DNA from: Halomonas sp. ALS9
GTDB lineage: Bacteria; Pseudomonadota; Gammaproteobacteria; Pseudomonadales; Halomonadaceae
Direction: 5' to 3'
Assembly: GCF_001651035.1 (NCBI RefSeq)
Contig: NZ_LXRG01000163.1
Location: forward strand, 62,001-126,000
DNA: 64,000 nucleotides
Made by a program: the position numbers and the translations under genes. Below are positions 1 through 9,622 of the stretch, in pieces (position 1 is the stretch's first letter; each line of letters opens with the position of its first letter). The notes beneath the pieces are model-generated. The model saw only the letters and a list, made by a program, of their open reading frames with translations. It made no database searches and was not told the origin of the DNA.

Positions 1-389
1 CGTTGGCTGAGGCGGGACTCAATGAGCAGTTGATCAGCTTGCCGCACCGCTTTGCATCGGATTCCTTAAACAGCTATCGCTATCTGAATAGTTACTTGGA
101 CAAGATGGGCGCTCAAACACTGCCGTTTGATGCGCTGGTATGTGCCACCGACGAGCTAGCGCTGGGCTGTGTGGCCGCACTGGAAGATCGCGGGATTGAG
201 GTGCCGGGCCAAGTGGCAGTCACCGGTTTTGATGATCTGCCCACCCTAGCCACTGGGCTAACCACGGTACGTCAGGATATTGCCGAGATTGCCGCAACGA
301 GCATGGCATTGCTGGCAGAAGCGCGGGCGGGAGAAGCGCCCCGGCACGTATCGCTGCCGGTGGCGCTGGTAGTACGGGAAACGAGTTAA
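1..389 (+). CDS. LacI-family transcriptional regulator, C-terminal part (5' end outside window)
   Basis: Only the last 128 or so residues are present; the DNA-binding headpiece lies before the window. What remains is the periplasmic-binding-protein-like effector domain of LacI/GalR regulators. It shows the typical A-TDELALG stretch (about residues 48-54 of the fragment), the VPGQVAVTGFDD segment and the closing L-V-RETS. The family binds operators as dimers or tetramers and responds to a small ligand, often a sugar or nucleoside. The gene converges on cdd and their stop codons overlap by four bases. E. coli CytR, a LacI-family protein, controls cdd, deo, nupC and tsx, so a similar role here is attractive, but this is inference from position only. 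Confidence 0.85.
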   Translation, partial: LAEAGLNEQLISLPHRFASDSLNSYRYLNSYLDKMGAQTLPFDALVCATDELALGCVAALEDRGIEVPGQVAVTGFDDLPTLATGLTTVRQDIAEIAATSMALLAEARAGEAPRHVSLPVALVVRETS

Positions 390-805
390 CGCGGCGGCAG
401 TTGTTCAGGCCCAAAACCATCGGGCAGCAGGGCTTCCATGGAGTAGGTTTTCATCAACTTACCGCTGCCGGAGAGCACCTTGATCTGTGTCTCGGGCGTG
501 GCGAACTCGCGGATGCGCTGGCGGCAGTCGCCGCAAGGTGTGCACAGGTGATCGCCAGGGCCCATGACGTAGACGGTGGCCAGCTGTCGCTGACCCGCGG
601 TGATCATGGCGGAGATGGCCGAGGCTTCGGCGCATAGGCCTTTGTAGTGCGCGACTTCTACGTTAGTGCCCGCAAACTGCTGGCCATCCGGCGTCACCAT
701 TACTGATGCCACCGGGTGTGCTGAGTAGGGCACATAAGCGTTAGCCCGCGCGCTGAATAGCTGCTCAACGATCTCTGCTGATACTTCATCCGTTTGCTGA
801 CTCAT
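386..805 (-). CDS. cdd: cytidine deaminase
   Basis: Converts cytidine and deoxycytidine to uridine and deoxyuridine plus ammonia, feeding pyrimidine salvage. The 139-residue length is that of the small tetrameric class. Zinc ligands are visible as Cys58 of a C-A-E motif, with Glu60 as proton shuttle, and Cys91 and Cys94 of PCGDCR. A GTG lies one codon upstream, but the ATG at 805 is preferred because a GAGG ribosome site lies eight bases before it. It is the last gene of the minus-strand deo cluster, twelve bases after deoD. Confidence 0.95.
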   Translation of the reverse strand: MSQQTDEVSAEIVEQLFSARANAYVPYSAHPVASVMVTPDGQQFAGTNVEVAHYKGLCAEASAISAMITAGQRQLATVYVMGPGDHLCTPCGDCRQRIREFATPETQIKVLSGSGKLMKTYSMEALLPDGFGPEQLPPR

Positions 806-817
806 CACAACTTCCTC

Positions 818-1543
818 TTAAGCGCGGGCTGCGTCGTCGCGTAACACGGTGTCTAAAGCAATCAGCATCATGTCGTCAAAGGTGGTTTGACGATCAGCGC
901 TGGAGAGCGAGTCGCCTTTTAGAATGTGATCCGACACCGTGCAGATGGTCATGGCGCGGGCGCCAAACTCGGCGGCGACGCCGTATAGGCCAGCGGCTTC
1001 CATCTCTACACCAACAATGCCGTAGCGCTTGAGCATTTCGGCCATCTCGGTTTGCGGGTTGTAGAACAAGTCGGCTGAGAAGATATTGCCGACCTTTACC
1101 GGCACGCCTTTGGCTTTGGCGGCAGCGACGGCGTGCTGGGTCAGTTCAAAATCAGCAATCGCGGCGAAGTCGTGGTCGTTAAAGCGCATGCGGTTGACCT
1201 TGGAGTCGGTGCTGGCGCCCATGCCGATGACCACATCGCGGACGTTGACATCGTCGCGTACCGCACCGCAGGAACCCACGCGAATCAGCGATTTAACGCC
1301 GTAGTCGGTGATCAGCTCTTTGGCATAGATAGAGACCGAGGGAATGCCCATGCCGTGCCCCATCACAGAAATCTCGCGGCCTTTATAAGTGCCGGTGTAG
1401 CCGAACATATTGCGTACATCGTTGACCTGGCGCACGTTCTCCAGGTAGGTGTCAGCGATGTATTTGGCGCGCAGCGGGTCGCCGGGCATCAGTACAGTAT
1501 CGGCGAAATCGCCCATATCAGCATTAATATGCGGTGTAGCCAT
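818..1543 (-). CDS. deoD: purine-nucleoside phosphorylase, DeoD type
   Basis: Phosphorolyses purine (deoxy)nucleosides to the free base and (deoxy)ribose-1-phosphate. The 241-residue protein follows the hexameric DeoD family throughout: [14 protein letters not shown] at the N-terminus, the phosphate-binding [12 protein letters not shown] segment near residues 19-30, and the nucleoside-binding [10 protein letters not shown] near residue 180. The frame can open one codon earlier at a TTG. The ATG at 1543 matches the E. coli start (MATPHINA) and has AAAGGAG seven bases upstream. It lies between deoB and cdd in the salvage operon and supplies the sugar phosphate used by DeoB. Confidence 0.96.
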   Translation of the reverse strand: MATPHINADMGDFADTVLMPGDPLRAKYIADTYLENVRQVNDVRNMFGYTGTYKGREISVMGHGMGIPSVSIYAKELITDYGVKSLIRVGSCGAVRDDVNVRDVVIGMGASTDSKVNRMRFNDHDFAAIADFELTQHAVAAAKAKGVPVKVGNIFSADLFYNPQTEMAEMLKRYGIVGVEMEAAGLYGVAAEFGARAMTICTVSDHILKGDSLSSADRQTTFDDMMLIALDTVLRDDAARA

Positions 1544-1572
1544 CAAATATCTCCTTTAAACAGCGCTAGCCT

Positions 1573-2817
1573 TTAAGCGGCTTCGGGAAGAAAGCTTTTG
1601 CCATCGGCCATGGCCGGAAGCAGGAAAAAGTCGGCGAGGGTTTGGCCAATATCGGCAAAGGTGCCACGCTCACCTAGCGAGCCGGGAGTAAAACCGGGGC
1701 CGTGTACCAGAATGGGGATGTACTCGCGGGTGTGTTCGGTGCCGTGCCAGCTGGGGTCACAGCCGTGATCGGCGGTCAGAATCAGCAGATCGTCTTCGCT
1801 TAACGCGGCCAATAAAGCTGGCAGCTTGGCATCAAAGTCTTCCAGCGCTGCAGCGTAACCGGGTACGTCGCGGCGGTGACCGTAAACCGAGTCGAAATCG
1901 ACAAAGTTGGTCATGATCATCGCGCGCTCGCCTTCGTCACGTTGGCTGGTGCGCTCGATCTCTTTGAGCGTAGCGTCCATCAATGCATCGTGGCCGCTGG
2001 CTTTTACCTTGTGGGTAATCCCGCAGTGGGCGTAGATATCGGCGATTTTACCAATCGAGACGACTTCACCGCCGGCATCATCAAGCTTTTGCAGCACGGT
2101 CGGTGCCGGTGGCTCAACGCTGTAGTCGCGACGATTGCCGGTGCGGGCAAACGTTTTGCTGTCCTCGCCGATAAACGGACGCGCAATCACGCGGCCAATA
2201 TTGTATGGCTCAAGCAGTTCGCGGACGGTTTCGCACAGCTTATAGAGCCGTTCAAGTCCGAAATACTCTTCGTGAGCGGCGATCTGAAACACTGAATCTG
2301 CTGAGGTGTAAACAATCGGCTTGTCGGTGGCGATATGCTCTTCACCCAAGCGGGCAATAATCTCGGTGCCGGAGGCGTGGCAGTTGCCTATCACGCCGGT
2401 TAGATCCGCTTCCTGGACGATGGCATCGAGCAACTCAAGGGGGAAGCTGTCGGTTTTATCCAGAAAGTAGCCCCAGTCAAAGCGCACCGGTACACCGGCT
2501 ATTTCCCAGTGGCCGGAAGGGGTGTCTTTGCCGCTGGAAATCTCTTTGGCGTGGGCGTAAGCACCTTCCAAACTTTCCGGCAGCGTAACGCCTTCGGCCA
2601 CGCTGCCGGTGGCATCGCGGTGGGCGTGAAACAGCCCCAGCTTGGCCATGTTGGGTAGCTTGAGCGGGCCTGAACGGTGGGCGGTATCCGCTTCGCCACG
2701 GGCGCAGGCGGCGGCGATATGGCCCAGGGTATCGGAGCCTTCATCGCCGAAGGTCGCGGCATCTGGGGCGGCGCCAATTCCAAATGAATCGAGGACGATT
2801 ACAATCGCGCGGCTCAT
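1573..2817 (-). CDS. deoB: phosphopentomutase
   Basis: Interconverts (deoxy)ribose-1-phosphate and the 5-phosphate, linking the nucleoside phosphorylases to DeoC. It is 414 residues long, close to the usual ~407. It belongs to the alkaline-phosphatase-like metalloenzyme superfamily. The first metal site is seen in VLDSFGIGA at residues 8-16, the phosphorylated Thr region in [11 protein letters not shown] near residue 95, and further metal ligands in [16 protein letters not shown] near residue 350. Its ATG overlaps the deoA stop by four bases (ATGA), indicating translational coupling. Confidence 0.96.
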   Translation of the reverse strand: MSRAIVIVLDSFGIGAAPDAATFGDEGSDTLGHIAAACARGEADTAHRSGPLKLPNMAKLGLFHAHRDATGSVAEGVTLPESLEGAYAHAKEISSGKDTPSGHWEIAGVPVRFDWGYFLDKTDSFPLELLDAIVQEADLTGVIGNCHASGTEIIARLGEEHIATDKPIVYTSADSVFQIAAHEEYFGLERLYKLCETVRELLEPYNIGRVIARPFIGEDSKTFARTGNRRDYSVEPPAPTVLQKLDDAGGEVVSIGKIADIYAHCGITHKVKASGHDALMDATLKEIERTSQRDEGERAMIMTNFVDFDSVYGHRRDVPGYAAALEDFDAKLPALLAALSEDDLLILTADHGCDPSWHGTEHTREYIPILVHGPGFTPGSLGERGTFADIGQTLADFFLLPAMADGKSFLPEAA

Positions 2818-4169
2818 AAGGCTTCTCCACGGAAGGTGTCTTGCAGCAGGGTGTCGGCGCTGGCCGCCGCTTCGCCAATGGTGAACGCGGCGCGGAGCTG
2901 TTCCGCGGCGCGCTCGGCGGCGGCGTCACTGCGGGCGTGAACCATGGCGATGGGACGTTGGCTATCGACGCTATCGCCGATTTCGACGATGTCGGTGAAG
3001 CCGACGCTGTGATCGACGCTGGCGTCGTTGCGCAGGCGGCCACCGCCCAGTTCGACCACGCTCATGCCCACGGCGCGGGTATCAATGCGTTGCACGATAC
3101 CTGATTGGTCAGCGTACACGGGCTTGATTACCTCGGCCTTGGCCAGGTAGTGCTCGGAGCGCTCCATAAAGTCGCTGGGGCCACCCAGTTCGCGCACCAT
3201 GCGGGCGAATACTTCAGCCGCTGCGCCAGAGGTCAGCGCCTTTTCAAGTTTCGTTAGCGCTTCTTCGCGAGAGCCTGCGAGCTTGCCAGCGATGAGCATC
3301 TCCACGGCCAGTTCGCGGGTGACTTGCATGATGCGGCTGTTGGGGCGGTCACCACGCAGTAGCGCCAACGTCTCGACGATTTCCACGGCGTTACCGGCGC
3401 AGGGGGCCAGCGGTTGGCTCATATCGGTGAGCAGGGCAGTCGTGGGTGTGCCCGCTTGGGTCGCGACGTTAGCGATGCTTTTGGCCAGCTCGCGGGATTT
3501 TTCCGGGGTGGGCATAAAGGCGCCGCTGCCGACTTTAACGTCCATCACCAGCGCATCCAGCCCTGAGGCCAGCTTCTTGCCCAGGATAGATGCGGTAATC
3601 AGCGGGATCGATTCTACAGTGGCGGTGACATCGCGCACGCCGTAGATGCGCTTATCGGCGGGGGCGAGATCGCCGGTCTGGCCGATAATTGCCACGCCGG
3701 TGGATTTCACGACGTTGCGGAAACGCTCCGGGGCAGGATATGGATCGTAGCCAGGGATAGATTCGAGCTTATCCAGGGTGCCACCAGTGTGACCTAAGCC
3801 GCGACCGGAAATCATCGGTACAAAGGCACCGCAGGCGGCGACCCAAGGGCCGAGCACCAGCGAGACCAAATCGCCTACACCGCCGGTGGAGTGTTTATCG
3901 ACGATCGGGCCGGGTAGGTTCAGATCGCTCCACTGCATCACGTGGCCTGAATCACGGGTCGCGGTGGTCAGGGCGACGACTTCTTCACGGCTCATGCCAT
4001 TAAGAAACACCGCCATGGTGAAGGCGCCAATCTGGGCGTCGCTAATGCGGTCATCGGCAATGCCCTGCACAAACGCCTTGATCTCTTCCGCGGGCAGCGG
4101 CTGGTTATCACGCTTAAGGCGAATCAGCTCCTGGGGGAGCAGGGTGTGTTTCGTTGCGTTGGCAGACAT
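2814..4169 (-). CDS. deoA: thymidine phosphorylase
   Basis: Splits thymidine and deoxyuridine with phosphate into the base and deoxyribose-1-phosphate. The 451-residue length fits the homodimeric bacterial enzyme (E. coli 440). The glycosyltransferase family 3 signature is clear: KHSTGGVGD near residue 93, followed by the active-site [17 protein letters not shown]. The start codon overlaps the deoC stop by one base, and its ribosome site (GGAGG on the minus strand, plus coordinates 4176-4180) lies inside deoC. The order deoC-deoA-deoB-deoD is the same as in enterobacteria. Confidence 0.96.
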   Translation of the reverse strand: MSANATKHTLLPQELIRLKRDNQPLPAEEIKAFVQGIADDRISDAQIGAFTMAVFLNGMSREEVVALTTATRDSGHVMQWSDLNLPGPIVDKHSTGGVGDLVSLVLGPWVAACGAFVPMISGRGLGHTGGTLDKLESIPGYDPYPAPERFRNVVKSTGVAIIGQTGDLAPADKRIYGVRDVTATVESIPLITASILGKKLASGLDALVMDVKVGSGAFMPTPEKSRELAKSIANVATQAGTPTTALLTDMSQPLAPCAGNAVEIVETLALLRGDRPNSRIMQVTRELAVEMLIAGKLAGSREEALTKLEKALTSGAAAEVFARMVRELGGPSDFMERSEHYLAKAEVIKPVYADQSGIVQRIDTRAVGMSVVELGGGRLRNDASVDHSVGFTDIVEIGDSVDSQRPIAMVHARSDAAAERAAEQLRAAFTIGEAAASADTLLQDTFRGEAL

Positions 4170-4963
4170 TAGTAACCTCCGTCTGTGGCGGCAGCGCTGG
4201 TGCTGCCAGTCAACGTATCCAGCAGATTACCCAACAGGCTAGAGGCCCCAAAGCGGAAGTGCGCAGGGGTCGCCCAGCCTGGGCCCATAATATCGTTGGC
4301 AAGGGCTAGATACTCGGCCGCGTCTTCGGCGGTTTTAACGCCACCTGCTGCTTTAAAACCAACATCCTGGCCGCTGGCTTTAATCGCCTTGAGCATGATC
4401 TCGGCGGCTTCCAGGGTGGCGTTGACGGCCACTTTACCGGTCGACGTTTTAATAAAATCAGCGCCGCCTTCAATGGCGAGTTCGCTGGCGCGTTTGATTA
4501 ACGCAGGCTCTTTCAGCTCGCCGGACTCAATGATCACTTTGAGCAGCGCTTGGCCCGCGCAGGCGGCTTTGCACATTTCGACTAGCTCAAGGCCAGTCTC
4601 TTCATCGCCCGCCATCAGCGCGCGATAGGGGAACACTACGTCGACTTCATGAGCGCCGGAGGCAACTGCGTCGCGGGTTTCCCGGGCGGCGGCCATAATG
4701 TCATCGCCGCCGTTGGGGAAGTTGGTGACCGTGGCAATTTTAACTTGGTTATCGAGTTTATGGGCGGTTAGCGCGCGTTGTGCTGTAACAATAAACTGCG
4801 GGTAGACGCAGACGGCGGCTGGATTGCCGAAAGGCGTTTTTACCTGCTGGCAGAGCGCTTCAATGGTGCTGTCAGTGTCGCTGTCGTTCAGGCTCGTCAT
4901 ATCCATGAGGGTAAGCGCTTGGCGGGCGGCTTGGACGATATGGGGGGAAGCAGTCGCAGTCAT
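4169..4963 (-). CDS. deoC: deoxyribose-phosphate aldolase
   Basis: Cleaves 2-deoxyribose-5-phosphate to acetaldehyde and glyceraldehyde-3-phosphate, the last step of deoxynucleoside breakdown. It is a class I aldolase of 264 residues. The Schiff-base lysine sits in DFIKTSTGK (about residue 170), and the second active-site lysine in [10 protein letters not shown] (about residue 205). It is the first gene after a strong minus-strand terminator that separates it from nupC. Its expression therefore needs either read-through or a promoter of its own in the 85-base gap. I see only a weak GAG ribosome site before the ATG. Confidence 0.96.
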   Translation of the reverse strand: MTATASPHIVQAARQALTLMDMTSLNDSDTDSTIEALCQQVKTPFGNPAAVCVYPQFIVTAQRALTAHKLDNQVKIATVTNFPNGGDDIMAAARETRDAVASGAHEVDVVFPYRALMAGDEETGLELVEMCKAACAGQALLKVIIESGELKEPALIKRASELAIEGGADFIKTSTGKVAVNATLEAAEIMLKAIKASGQDVGFKAAGGVKTAEDAAEYLALANDIMGPGWATPAHFRFGASSLLGNLLDTLTGSTSAAATDGGY

Positions 4964-4984
4964 GGAATTCTCACAAATCAGTAA

Positions 4985-5024
4985 AAGATAAAAACGGGCA
5001 CTGCGGATAAAACCGCAGCGCCCG
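4985..5024 (-). terminator. rho-independent terminator between nupC and deoC
   Basis: Read on the minus strand, this is a 12-bp stem (CGGGCGCTGCGG pairing with CCGCAGTGCCCG, one mismatch), a six-base loop and a TTTTTATCTTTT tract. Arms are at 5013-5024 and 4995-5006. It lies 25 bases after the nupC stop and 32 bases before the deoC start, so it should separate transport genes from catabolic genes, or at least attenuate deoCABD. Confidence 0.8.
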
Positions 5025-5048
5025 CCGCCTTCAGTAAAACCCGCTGCG

Positions 5049-6332
5049 TTAAGCAGTGGCGTTACTTAAGGCGATGAAGAAGCCAGCAATCGAGGCCGAC
5101 ATCAAGTTGGACAGTGTACCGGCCAACACGGCTTTGACGCCAAAACGGGCAATCTCTTTGCGACGAGTTGGGGCGATGCTGCCCAAGCCGCCAAGCAGAA
5201 TCGCAATGGAGGAGAGATTGGCAAAGCCACACAGCGCAAAAGAGAGGATCGCCATGGTGTGCGGTGTCATCATTTGACCCGTCGCAGCCACCACCTGTTC
5301 CCCATCAATGTAGGGCGCAAGGTTGATATAGGCGACAAATTCGTTGACCACTAATTTTTGGCCGATGAAGGAGCCAGCCAGAGTAGCCTCTTCCCAAGGT
5401 ACACCCAAGAGGAAGGCCAGCGGGGCAAACAGCCAGCCCAGGATCAGCTCCAGGCTCAGCGAGTCAAAGCCCACCCAGCCGCCAATGCCGCCTAAAATGC
5501 CGTTTACCAGTGCGATTAGGGCGATGAATGCCAGCAGCATGGCGCCCACGTTGGCGGCGAGCATTAAGCCGGAGGTGGCGCCGGATGCCGCGGCATCGAG
5601 TACGTTGGCAGGCTTGTCTTCCTGGGCTTCAATCTCTTCTTCCACTTTGGAAACGCTGTCGCTGTCGGTAACGTCTTGGGTTTCCGGCATGATCAGTTTG
5701 GCAAATAGCAAGCCGCCGGGTGCTGCCATAAAGGAGGCCGCTACCAGGTACTCCATGGGAATGCCCAGTGCAGCGTAACCTGCCAATACCGAACCAGCGA
5801 CCGAGGCCAAACCACCACACATAACGGCAAACAGCTGCGAAGGCGTCATGCGGGCAATAAACGGACGCACCACCAGCGGCGCTTCGGTTTGGCCGACGAA
5901 AATATTCGCCGTGGCAGAGAGTGATTCAGTCCGCGAGGTACCCAGGGCTTTCTGCAGGGCACCACCCAGGATGCGAATAACCCACTGCATAATGCCGATG
6001 TAGTAGAGCACGGCGATGAGCGAGGAGAAGAAGATAATGACCGGCAGTACTTTGATGGCGAATACAAAGCCGACGTTATCCACATCGGCTAAGCCGCCGA
6101 ACAGAAAGCCGATTCCGTCGTTGGCATACACCAATATTTGGCTAACGCCGGAGGAGATGGCCTGCAGCACCGCTTGACCAAACGGCACATAAAGTACAAA
6201 AGCACCAATGCCCGCTTGGATAGCAAAGGCACCCAGAACGGTGCGTAGCCGAATCGACTTACGGTCGTAGGAGAAGATCAGGGCAATGGCCACCAGAGTG
6301 ACCATACCCACCAAGCTCATAAGGAGTGTCAT
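5049..6332 (-). CDS. nupC: NupC-type concentrative nucleoside transporter (CNT family)
   Basis: Inner-membrane importer that moves nucleosides with protons or sodium. The 427 residues carry the expected hydrophobic segments and two family signatures: [13 protein letters not shown] (about residues 147-159), which forms part of the nucleoside site, and NEFVAYINL (about residue 335). The N-terminal half starts directly with membrane segments, as in bacterial CNTs. AAGGA lies seven bases before the ATG. It follows tsx by 53 bases on the same strand, so outer- and inner-membrane uptake are probably co-transcribed. Cation specificity cannot be told from the sequence alone. Confidence 0.9.
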   Translation of the reverse strand: MTLLMSLVGMVTLVAIALIFSYDRKSIRLRTVLGAFAIQAGIGAFVLYVPFGQAVLQAISSGVSQILVYANDGIGFLFGGLADVDNVGFVFAIKVLPVIIFFSSLIAVLYYIGIMQWVIRILGGALQKALGTSRTESLSATANIFVGQTEAPLVVRPFIARMTPSQLFAVMCGGLASVAGSVLAGYAALGIPMEYLVAASFMAAPGGLLFAKLIMPETQDVTDSDSVSKVEEEIEAQEDKPANVLDAAASGATSGLMLAANVGAMLLAFIALIALVNGILGGIGGWVGFDSLSLELILGWLFAPLAFLLGVPWEEATLAGSFIGQKLVVNEFVAYINLAPYIDGEQVVAATGQMMTPHTMAILSFALCGFANLSSIAILLGGLGSIAPTRRKEIARFGVKAVLAGTLSNLMSASIAGFFIALSNATA

Positions 6333-6385
6333 AGGGAGATCCTTCGCGTCAGCGCGTAAGTAACGTTTTTATCGTTAGCTCGCGA

Positions 6386-7249
6386 TTAGAGTAAGTTGAG
6401 CTTGACGGAGTAGATCATCGCATTCTGATAGTCGTTGGGAGTGCCCAACTTATTCTCAGAGTAGCGATACTGAATGCCGGTAGTGATCAAGTCGCTGGGG
6501 TGCCACCACAGGCTCAGTGCACCGTTGGTGCCTACACTGCCCGCTGTATCGCCCACGTAGTTCTGTTCCAGATACTCATCGTCACGGCCAAAGGTTTGCT
6601 CGTGCCAGTTGGTGACGCTGAAGTTCTGGTTGAGCGCAGTGAAATCATAACCCGCGACCCAGCCAGCCATATAGCCGTTCATGCCGGTATAGCTGTTACT
6701 TTGCACCCGCGCCGCACCAATAAACGGTTTAAACCACAGGCCGTTATCGAACGTCGTGCGGTAGCCCAGGCCCAGAATCTGATCCTGCTCGCGGCTGTTA
6801 TAACCATAATCGCGGAAGTCATACAGGTGGGCGTAAATCGATAGCGGGCTATCACCCAGGTAAATATGCGAGGTCACTTTACCCGCGGTGCGGAAGTTGT
6901 CCTTGCCGCCGCTTGATTCATCAAACTGGTCGTTGGTAGGGTTCTCGAAATCAAAGAAGCCATAAAACTCGCCCCAGCTAAAGCCAGCGCCGCCTTCGAT
7001 TTCAACAAACGTAAAATCGCCTTTAGCGGCGTTAGATGCGGTGCGCGCTTCGGTGCCGTTCGACCAGTCCAGGTAATTAACCGAGACGTTAGCGAATGAC
7101 CACAGCCGATCAAGGGGATGCGGCTGAGCTGCCTCATCTGCCATTAGCGGCGTAGCGATCGTTGCCGCTATTACACCCACTACGCCAGCGCCAAGCGCGA
7201 CAACAGACGAGGAGCAAGAAGAAGAGTGAGCGTGTGTACGAACTGTCAT
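6386..7249 (-). CDS. Tsx-like nucleoside-specific outer-membrane channel
   Basis: A 287-residue outer-membrane beta-barrel of the Tsx/OmpK type. An N-terminal signal peptide runs to about residue 37 (hydrophobic VVALGAGVVGVIAATIA, then MADEA). The mature part begins with WSFANVSVNYLDWSNGTE, which resembles the Tsx start, and alternates short amphipathic strands with aromatic residues to the C-terminus. Tsx channels let nucleosides cross the outer membrane. Position upstream of nupC and next to a DeoR operator pair supports the role. OmpK-like porins are the alternative name for the same family. Confidence 0.85.
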   Translation of the reverse strand: MTVRTHAHSSSCSSSVVALGAGVVGVIAATIATPLMADEAAQPHPLDRLWSFANVSVNYLDWSNGTEARTASNAAKGDFTFVEIEGGAGFSWGEFYGFFDFENPTNDQFDESSGGKDNFRTAGKVTSHIYLGDSPLSIYAHLYDFRDYGYNSREQDQILGLGYRTTFDNGLWFKPFIGAARVQSNSYTGMNGYMAGWVAGYDFTALNQNFSVTNWHEQTFGRDDEYLEQNYVGDTAGSVGTNGALSLWWHPSDLITTGIQYRYSENKLGTPNDYQNAMIYSVKLNLL

Positions 7250-7326
7250 AGGAGCCTCAACAAGGTTATCGCGGAGCCATTTGGGTGTGGCTATCCGTGG
7301 GTTGTAATTGTGCGGGCTGGCGTTAA

Positions 7327-7363
7327 TGTTAAAATTATAACATTTAGTGTTATTTTTCTAACG
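7327..7363. promoter_or_regulatory. two tandem DeoR-like operators in the tsx-deoR intergenic region
   Basis: The 305-base region between tsx and the divergent deoR is AT-rich and holds both promoters. Site 1 (7327-7342) reads TGTTAAAATTATAACA, with perfect TGTTA/TAACA half-sites like the E. coli DeoR palindrome TGTTAGAATTCTAACA. Site 2 (7348-7363) is TGTTATTTTTCTAACG, with one half-site mismatch. Their centres are 21 bp apart, two helical turns, so both would face the same side of the DNA. Confidence 0.8.
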
Positions 7364-7554
7364 TTGATTTGCAAGTACTGTCACATCAACGCTATTTAAA
7401 TGTCATATGGCTCTCACTGTGGCACTTAATAGCGTCAAGAGCCGCCGTAGCAGTGGAAATTACGCCGCAGCTCGCTCAGCATAGAAAGTGACGCAACACC
7501 GATACTCCCGCTGCGAAAATCACAACAAGAGGGGTTTGCCAGGAGATGCCCACC

Positions 7555-8316
7555 ATGAATGGCCGTAGCGCTCAGCGCCTTGCCAAACTTCAGGAAGCGC
7601 TTGCCAGTGGCGGTACTCTTCATCTGCGCGATGCCGCAGAGCTGTGCGATGTTTCCGAAATGACCATCCGCCGCGATCTAACCACGCAGGTCAGCGCCAT
7701 TAGCCTGCTGGGAGGGCGTCTAGTGATGGCGAATTACCCCGGCGTTACGCCTATTTATGACTTAACTGAGCAGCAGGCTAGCCATTACCAGGCCAAGTAT
7801 CGGCTGTGCCAGCGGGCACTCGCTTTTATTGAAGAGGGGGACACGCTGTTTATTGACTGCGGCTCAACGTTGATGCCGCTATTGAGCCAATTAAGCCATT
7901 TTAATGAGCTGACGGTCGTGACTTATGCGCTTAACGTCGCCAATGCCGTCGCCGCACTCCCCAACGTACGCTTAGTGCTACTCGGCGGGCTGTTTTATGC
8001 CGCCTCGCAGTCGTTTGGAAGCGATAATATGGCTGCCTCCATTGAGCGGTTAGGCATTAACAAAGCGCTGATCTCCGCTGCAGGGGTGGATTTAGAGCGG
8101 GGCGTTAGCTGTTTCCACTTTCACGAAGTGGCGCCAAAACAAGCGGCCATTGCCACCGCTATGCAGCGCCTGTTAGTAGTAGATGCCAGTAAGTTCGGCG
8201 TAGTTCGCCCGGCCTATTTCGCCGCCCTGGATGATTTTGATGTGGTGGTCACCGATGGAGAGGGTGCTCATAGCAGTCAATACCTTGGGTGCGGCAATGC
8301 GCCACTTCTTTCATGA
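7555..8316 (+). CDS. deoR: DeoR-type transcriptional repressor of deoxynucleoside catabolism
   Basis: A 253-residue DeoR-family regulator. It has an N-terminal winged helix-turn-helix (ELCDVSEMTIRRDL near residues 27-40) and a C-terminal DeoRC sugar-phosphate sensor with FIDCGSTLMPLL near residue 100 and the ISAAGVDLERGVSCF stretch near residue 180. In E. coli DeoR the inducer is deoxyribose-5-phosphate, the substrate of DeoC. The ATG at 7555 is chosen over one at 7546 because AGGAG (7541-7545) sits nine bases ahead of it and would overlap the earlier codon. It is divergent from tsx-nupC-deo, and the shared intergenic DNA carries two DeoR-like operators. Confidence 0.9.
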   Translation: MNGRSAQRLAKLQEALASGGTLHLRDAAELCDVSEMTIRRDLTTQVSAISLLGGRLVMANYPGVTPIYDLTEQQASHYQAKYRLCQRALAFIEEGDTLFIDCGSTLMPLLSQLSHFNELTVVTYALNVANAVAALPNVRLVLLGGLFYAASQSFGSDNMAASIERLGINKALISAAGVDLERGVSCFHFHEVAPKQAAIATAMQRLLVVDASKFGVVRPAYFAALDDFDVVVTDGEGAHSSQYLGCGNAPLLS

Positions 8317-8593
8317 TCTCGATCAATAGAAAATACTTTAGTCTTAGCTGCTTAAGTCTTTAGTGCTTCAGCCAGCGAGGCTCGTCGCCAACTCCCACTC
8401 GGCGGCGCATATTTTTCCCGGAGCAATGGCGCCTGGCGCCACGTGTGCACTGACCTTGAATACGTTTTAGAGCGTTTTCGAGAGCGTCCTTCAGAGCATG
8501 TTTTGGGAAGAGTATGGGGTGGTAGTTAGCCTGCTATGTAGCTGGACAGCATGGCTAGCTAGTGTTTTAAACAACCTCTGACGAGATCACACC

Positions 8594-9619
8594 ATGCAAC
8601 GACGCTCACTTTGGCGCAGGCGAGGCACGCTAGTGCTACTTGCGCTGTGTCTGTTTCTAGCGGGCTGTAGTTCAGCGCTGCTAGACCCAAAAGGGCAGAT
8701 TGGCGCTGAGCAGCGCACGCTGATTCTGACCGCCTTTGGCCTAATGTTGATTGTAGTTATTCCTGTGATTGTCATGACGCTGCTGTTTGGCTGGCGTTAT
8801 CGGCGTAGTAATAGCTTGGCTAAATACACGCCTGATTGGGCGCACTCCAACGTGATTGAAGCAGTGGTGTGGATCGTGCCTTGTGCGATTATCGCCGTGC
8901 TCGCCCTGTTGACCTGGAAGACCTCCCATAGCCTTGACCCGCACAAGCCGCTGGAAAGCGATGTGGCACCAATTGAAATACAGGCGGTGGCGCTGGATTG
9001 GAAGTGGCTGTTCATCTACCCCGAGCAGGGCATTGCCAGCGTTAACGAAGTGGCCTTCCCAGTAGATACGCCAGTGCGCTTTCGGGTCAGTTCCGGCTCC
9101 GTGATGAACGCCTTCTTTATCCCCCATCTTGGCAGTCAGATTTATGCCATGGCGGGTATGGATAACGATGTCCATCTCATTGCCGATGAAATTGGCAGCT
9201 ACCCGGGTCGTTCCACTAACTACAGTGGCGCGGGCTTCTCTGGCATGACGTTTGAGGCCAAGGTGACCAACGACGCCGATTTTGACGCCTGGGTTGAAAC
9301 GGTACGCGGTGCCCCGCAAACGCTGACCTACCCCGAAGGGTATGAAGCGTTGGCAGAACCCAGCGAATCGAATCCGGTGGAGTACTTCTCAGCCATCTCG
9401 CCATCGCTATATGAAAGCATCCTGAAAAGCTTCCATACCGGCGGTGAGCACGGTATGGGCGGCGAACATCAGATGAGCGGCGATCATGCTGACTCCTACG
9501 ATGGCGAAAATGAAAACGCTGCCGATCACGCGGCCGAATCAGGTCATGTCACTAACAACCATGCTAGTCAGGATAATGCCATGCGCAGCCATTCCTCTAG
9601 CGTAGAAGTGGGAGGTTAA
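8594..9619 (+). CDS. cyoA: cytochrome bo3 ubiquinol oxidase subunit II
   Basis: Subunit II of the proton-pumping terminal quinol oxidase. It is a lipoprotein: a hydrophobic signal ends in the lipobox LFLAGC (Cys near residue 25). Two membrane helices follow (about residues 45-70 and 85-107), then the periplasmic cupredoxin-like domain with [17 protein letters not shown], which lacks the CuA ligands as expected for a quinol oxidase. The C-terminus (about residues 280-341) is an unusual low-complexity tail rich in His, Gly, Asp and Asn. It starts a five-gene operon. The 277 bases upstream presumably hold the promoter, but I could not assign one. Confidence 0.95.
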   Translation: MQRRSLWRRRGTLVLLALCLFLAGCSSALLDPKGQIGAEQRTLILTAFGLMLIVVIPVIVMTLLFGWRYRRSNSLAKYTPDWAHSNVIEAVVWIVPCAIIAVLALLTWKTSHSLDPHKPLESDVAPIEIQAVALDWKWLFIYPEQGIASVNEVAFPVDTPVRFRVSSGSVMNAFFIPHLGSQIYAMAGMDNDVHLIADEIGSYPGRSTNYSGAGFSGMTFEAKVTNDADFDAWVETVRGAPQTLTYPEGYEALAEPSESNPVEYFSAISPSLYESILKSFHTGGEHGMGGEHQMSGDHADSYDGENENAADHAAESGHVTNNHASQDNAMRSHSSSVEVGG

Positions 9620-9622
9620 GCC

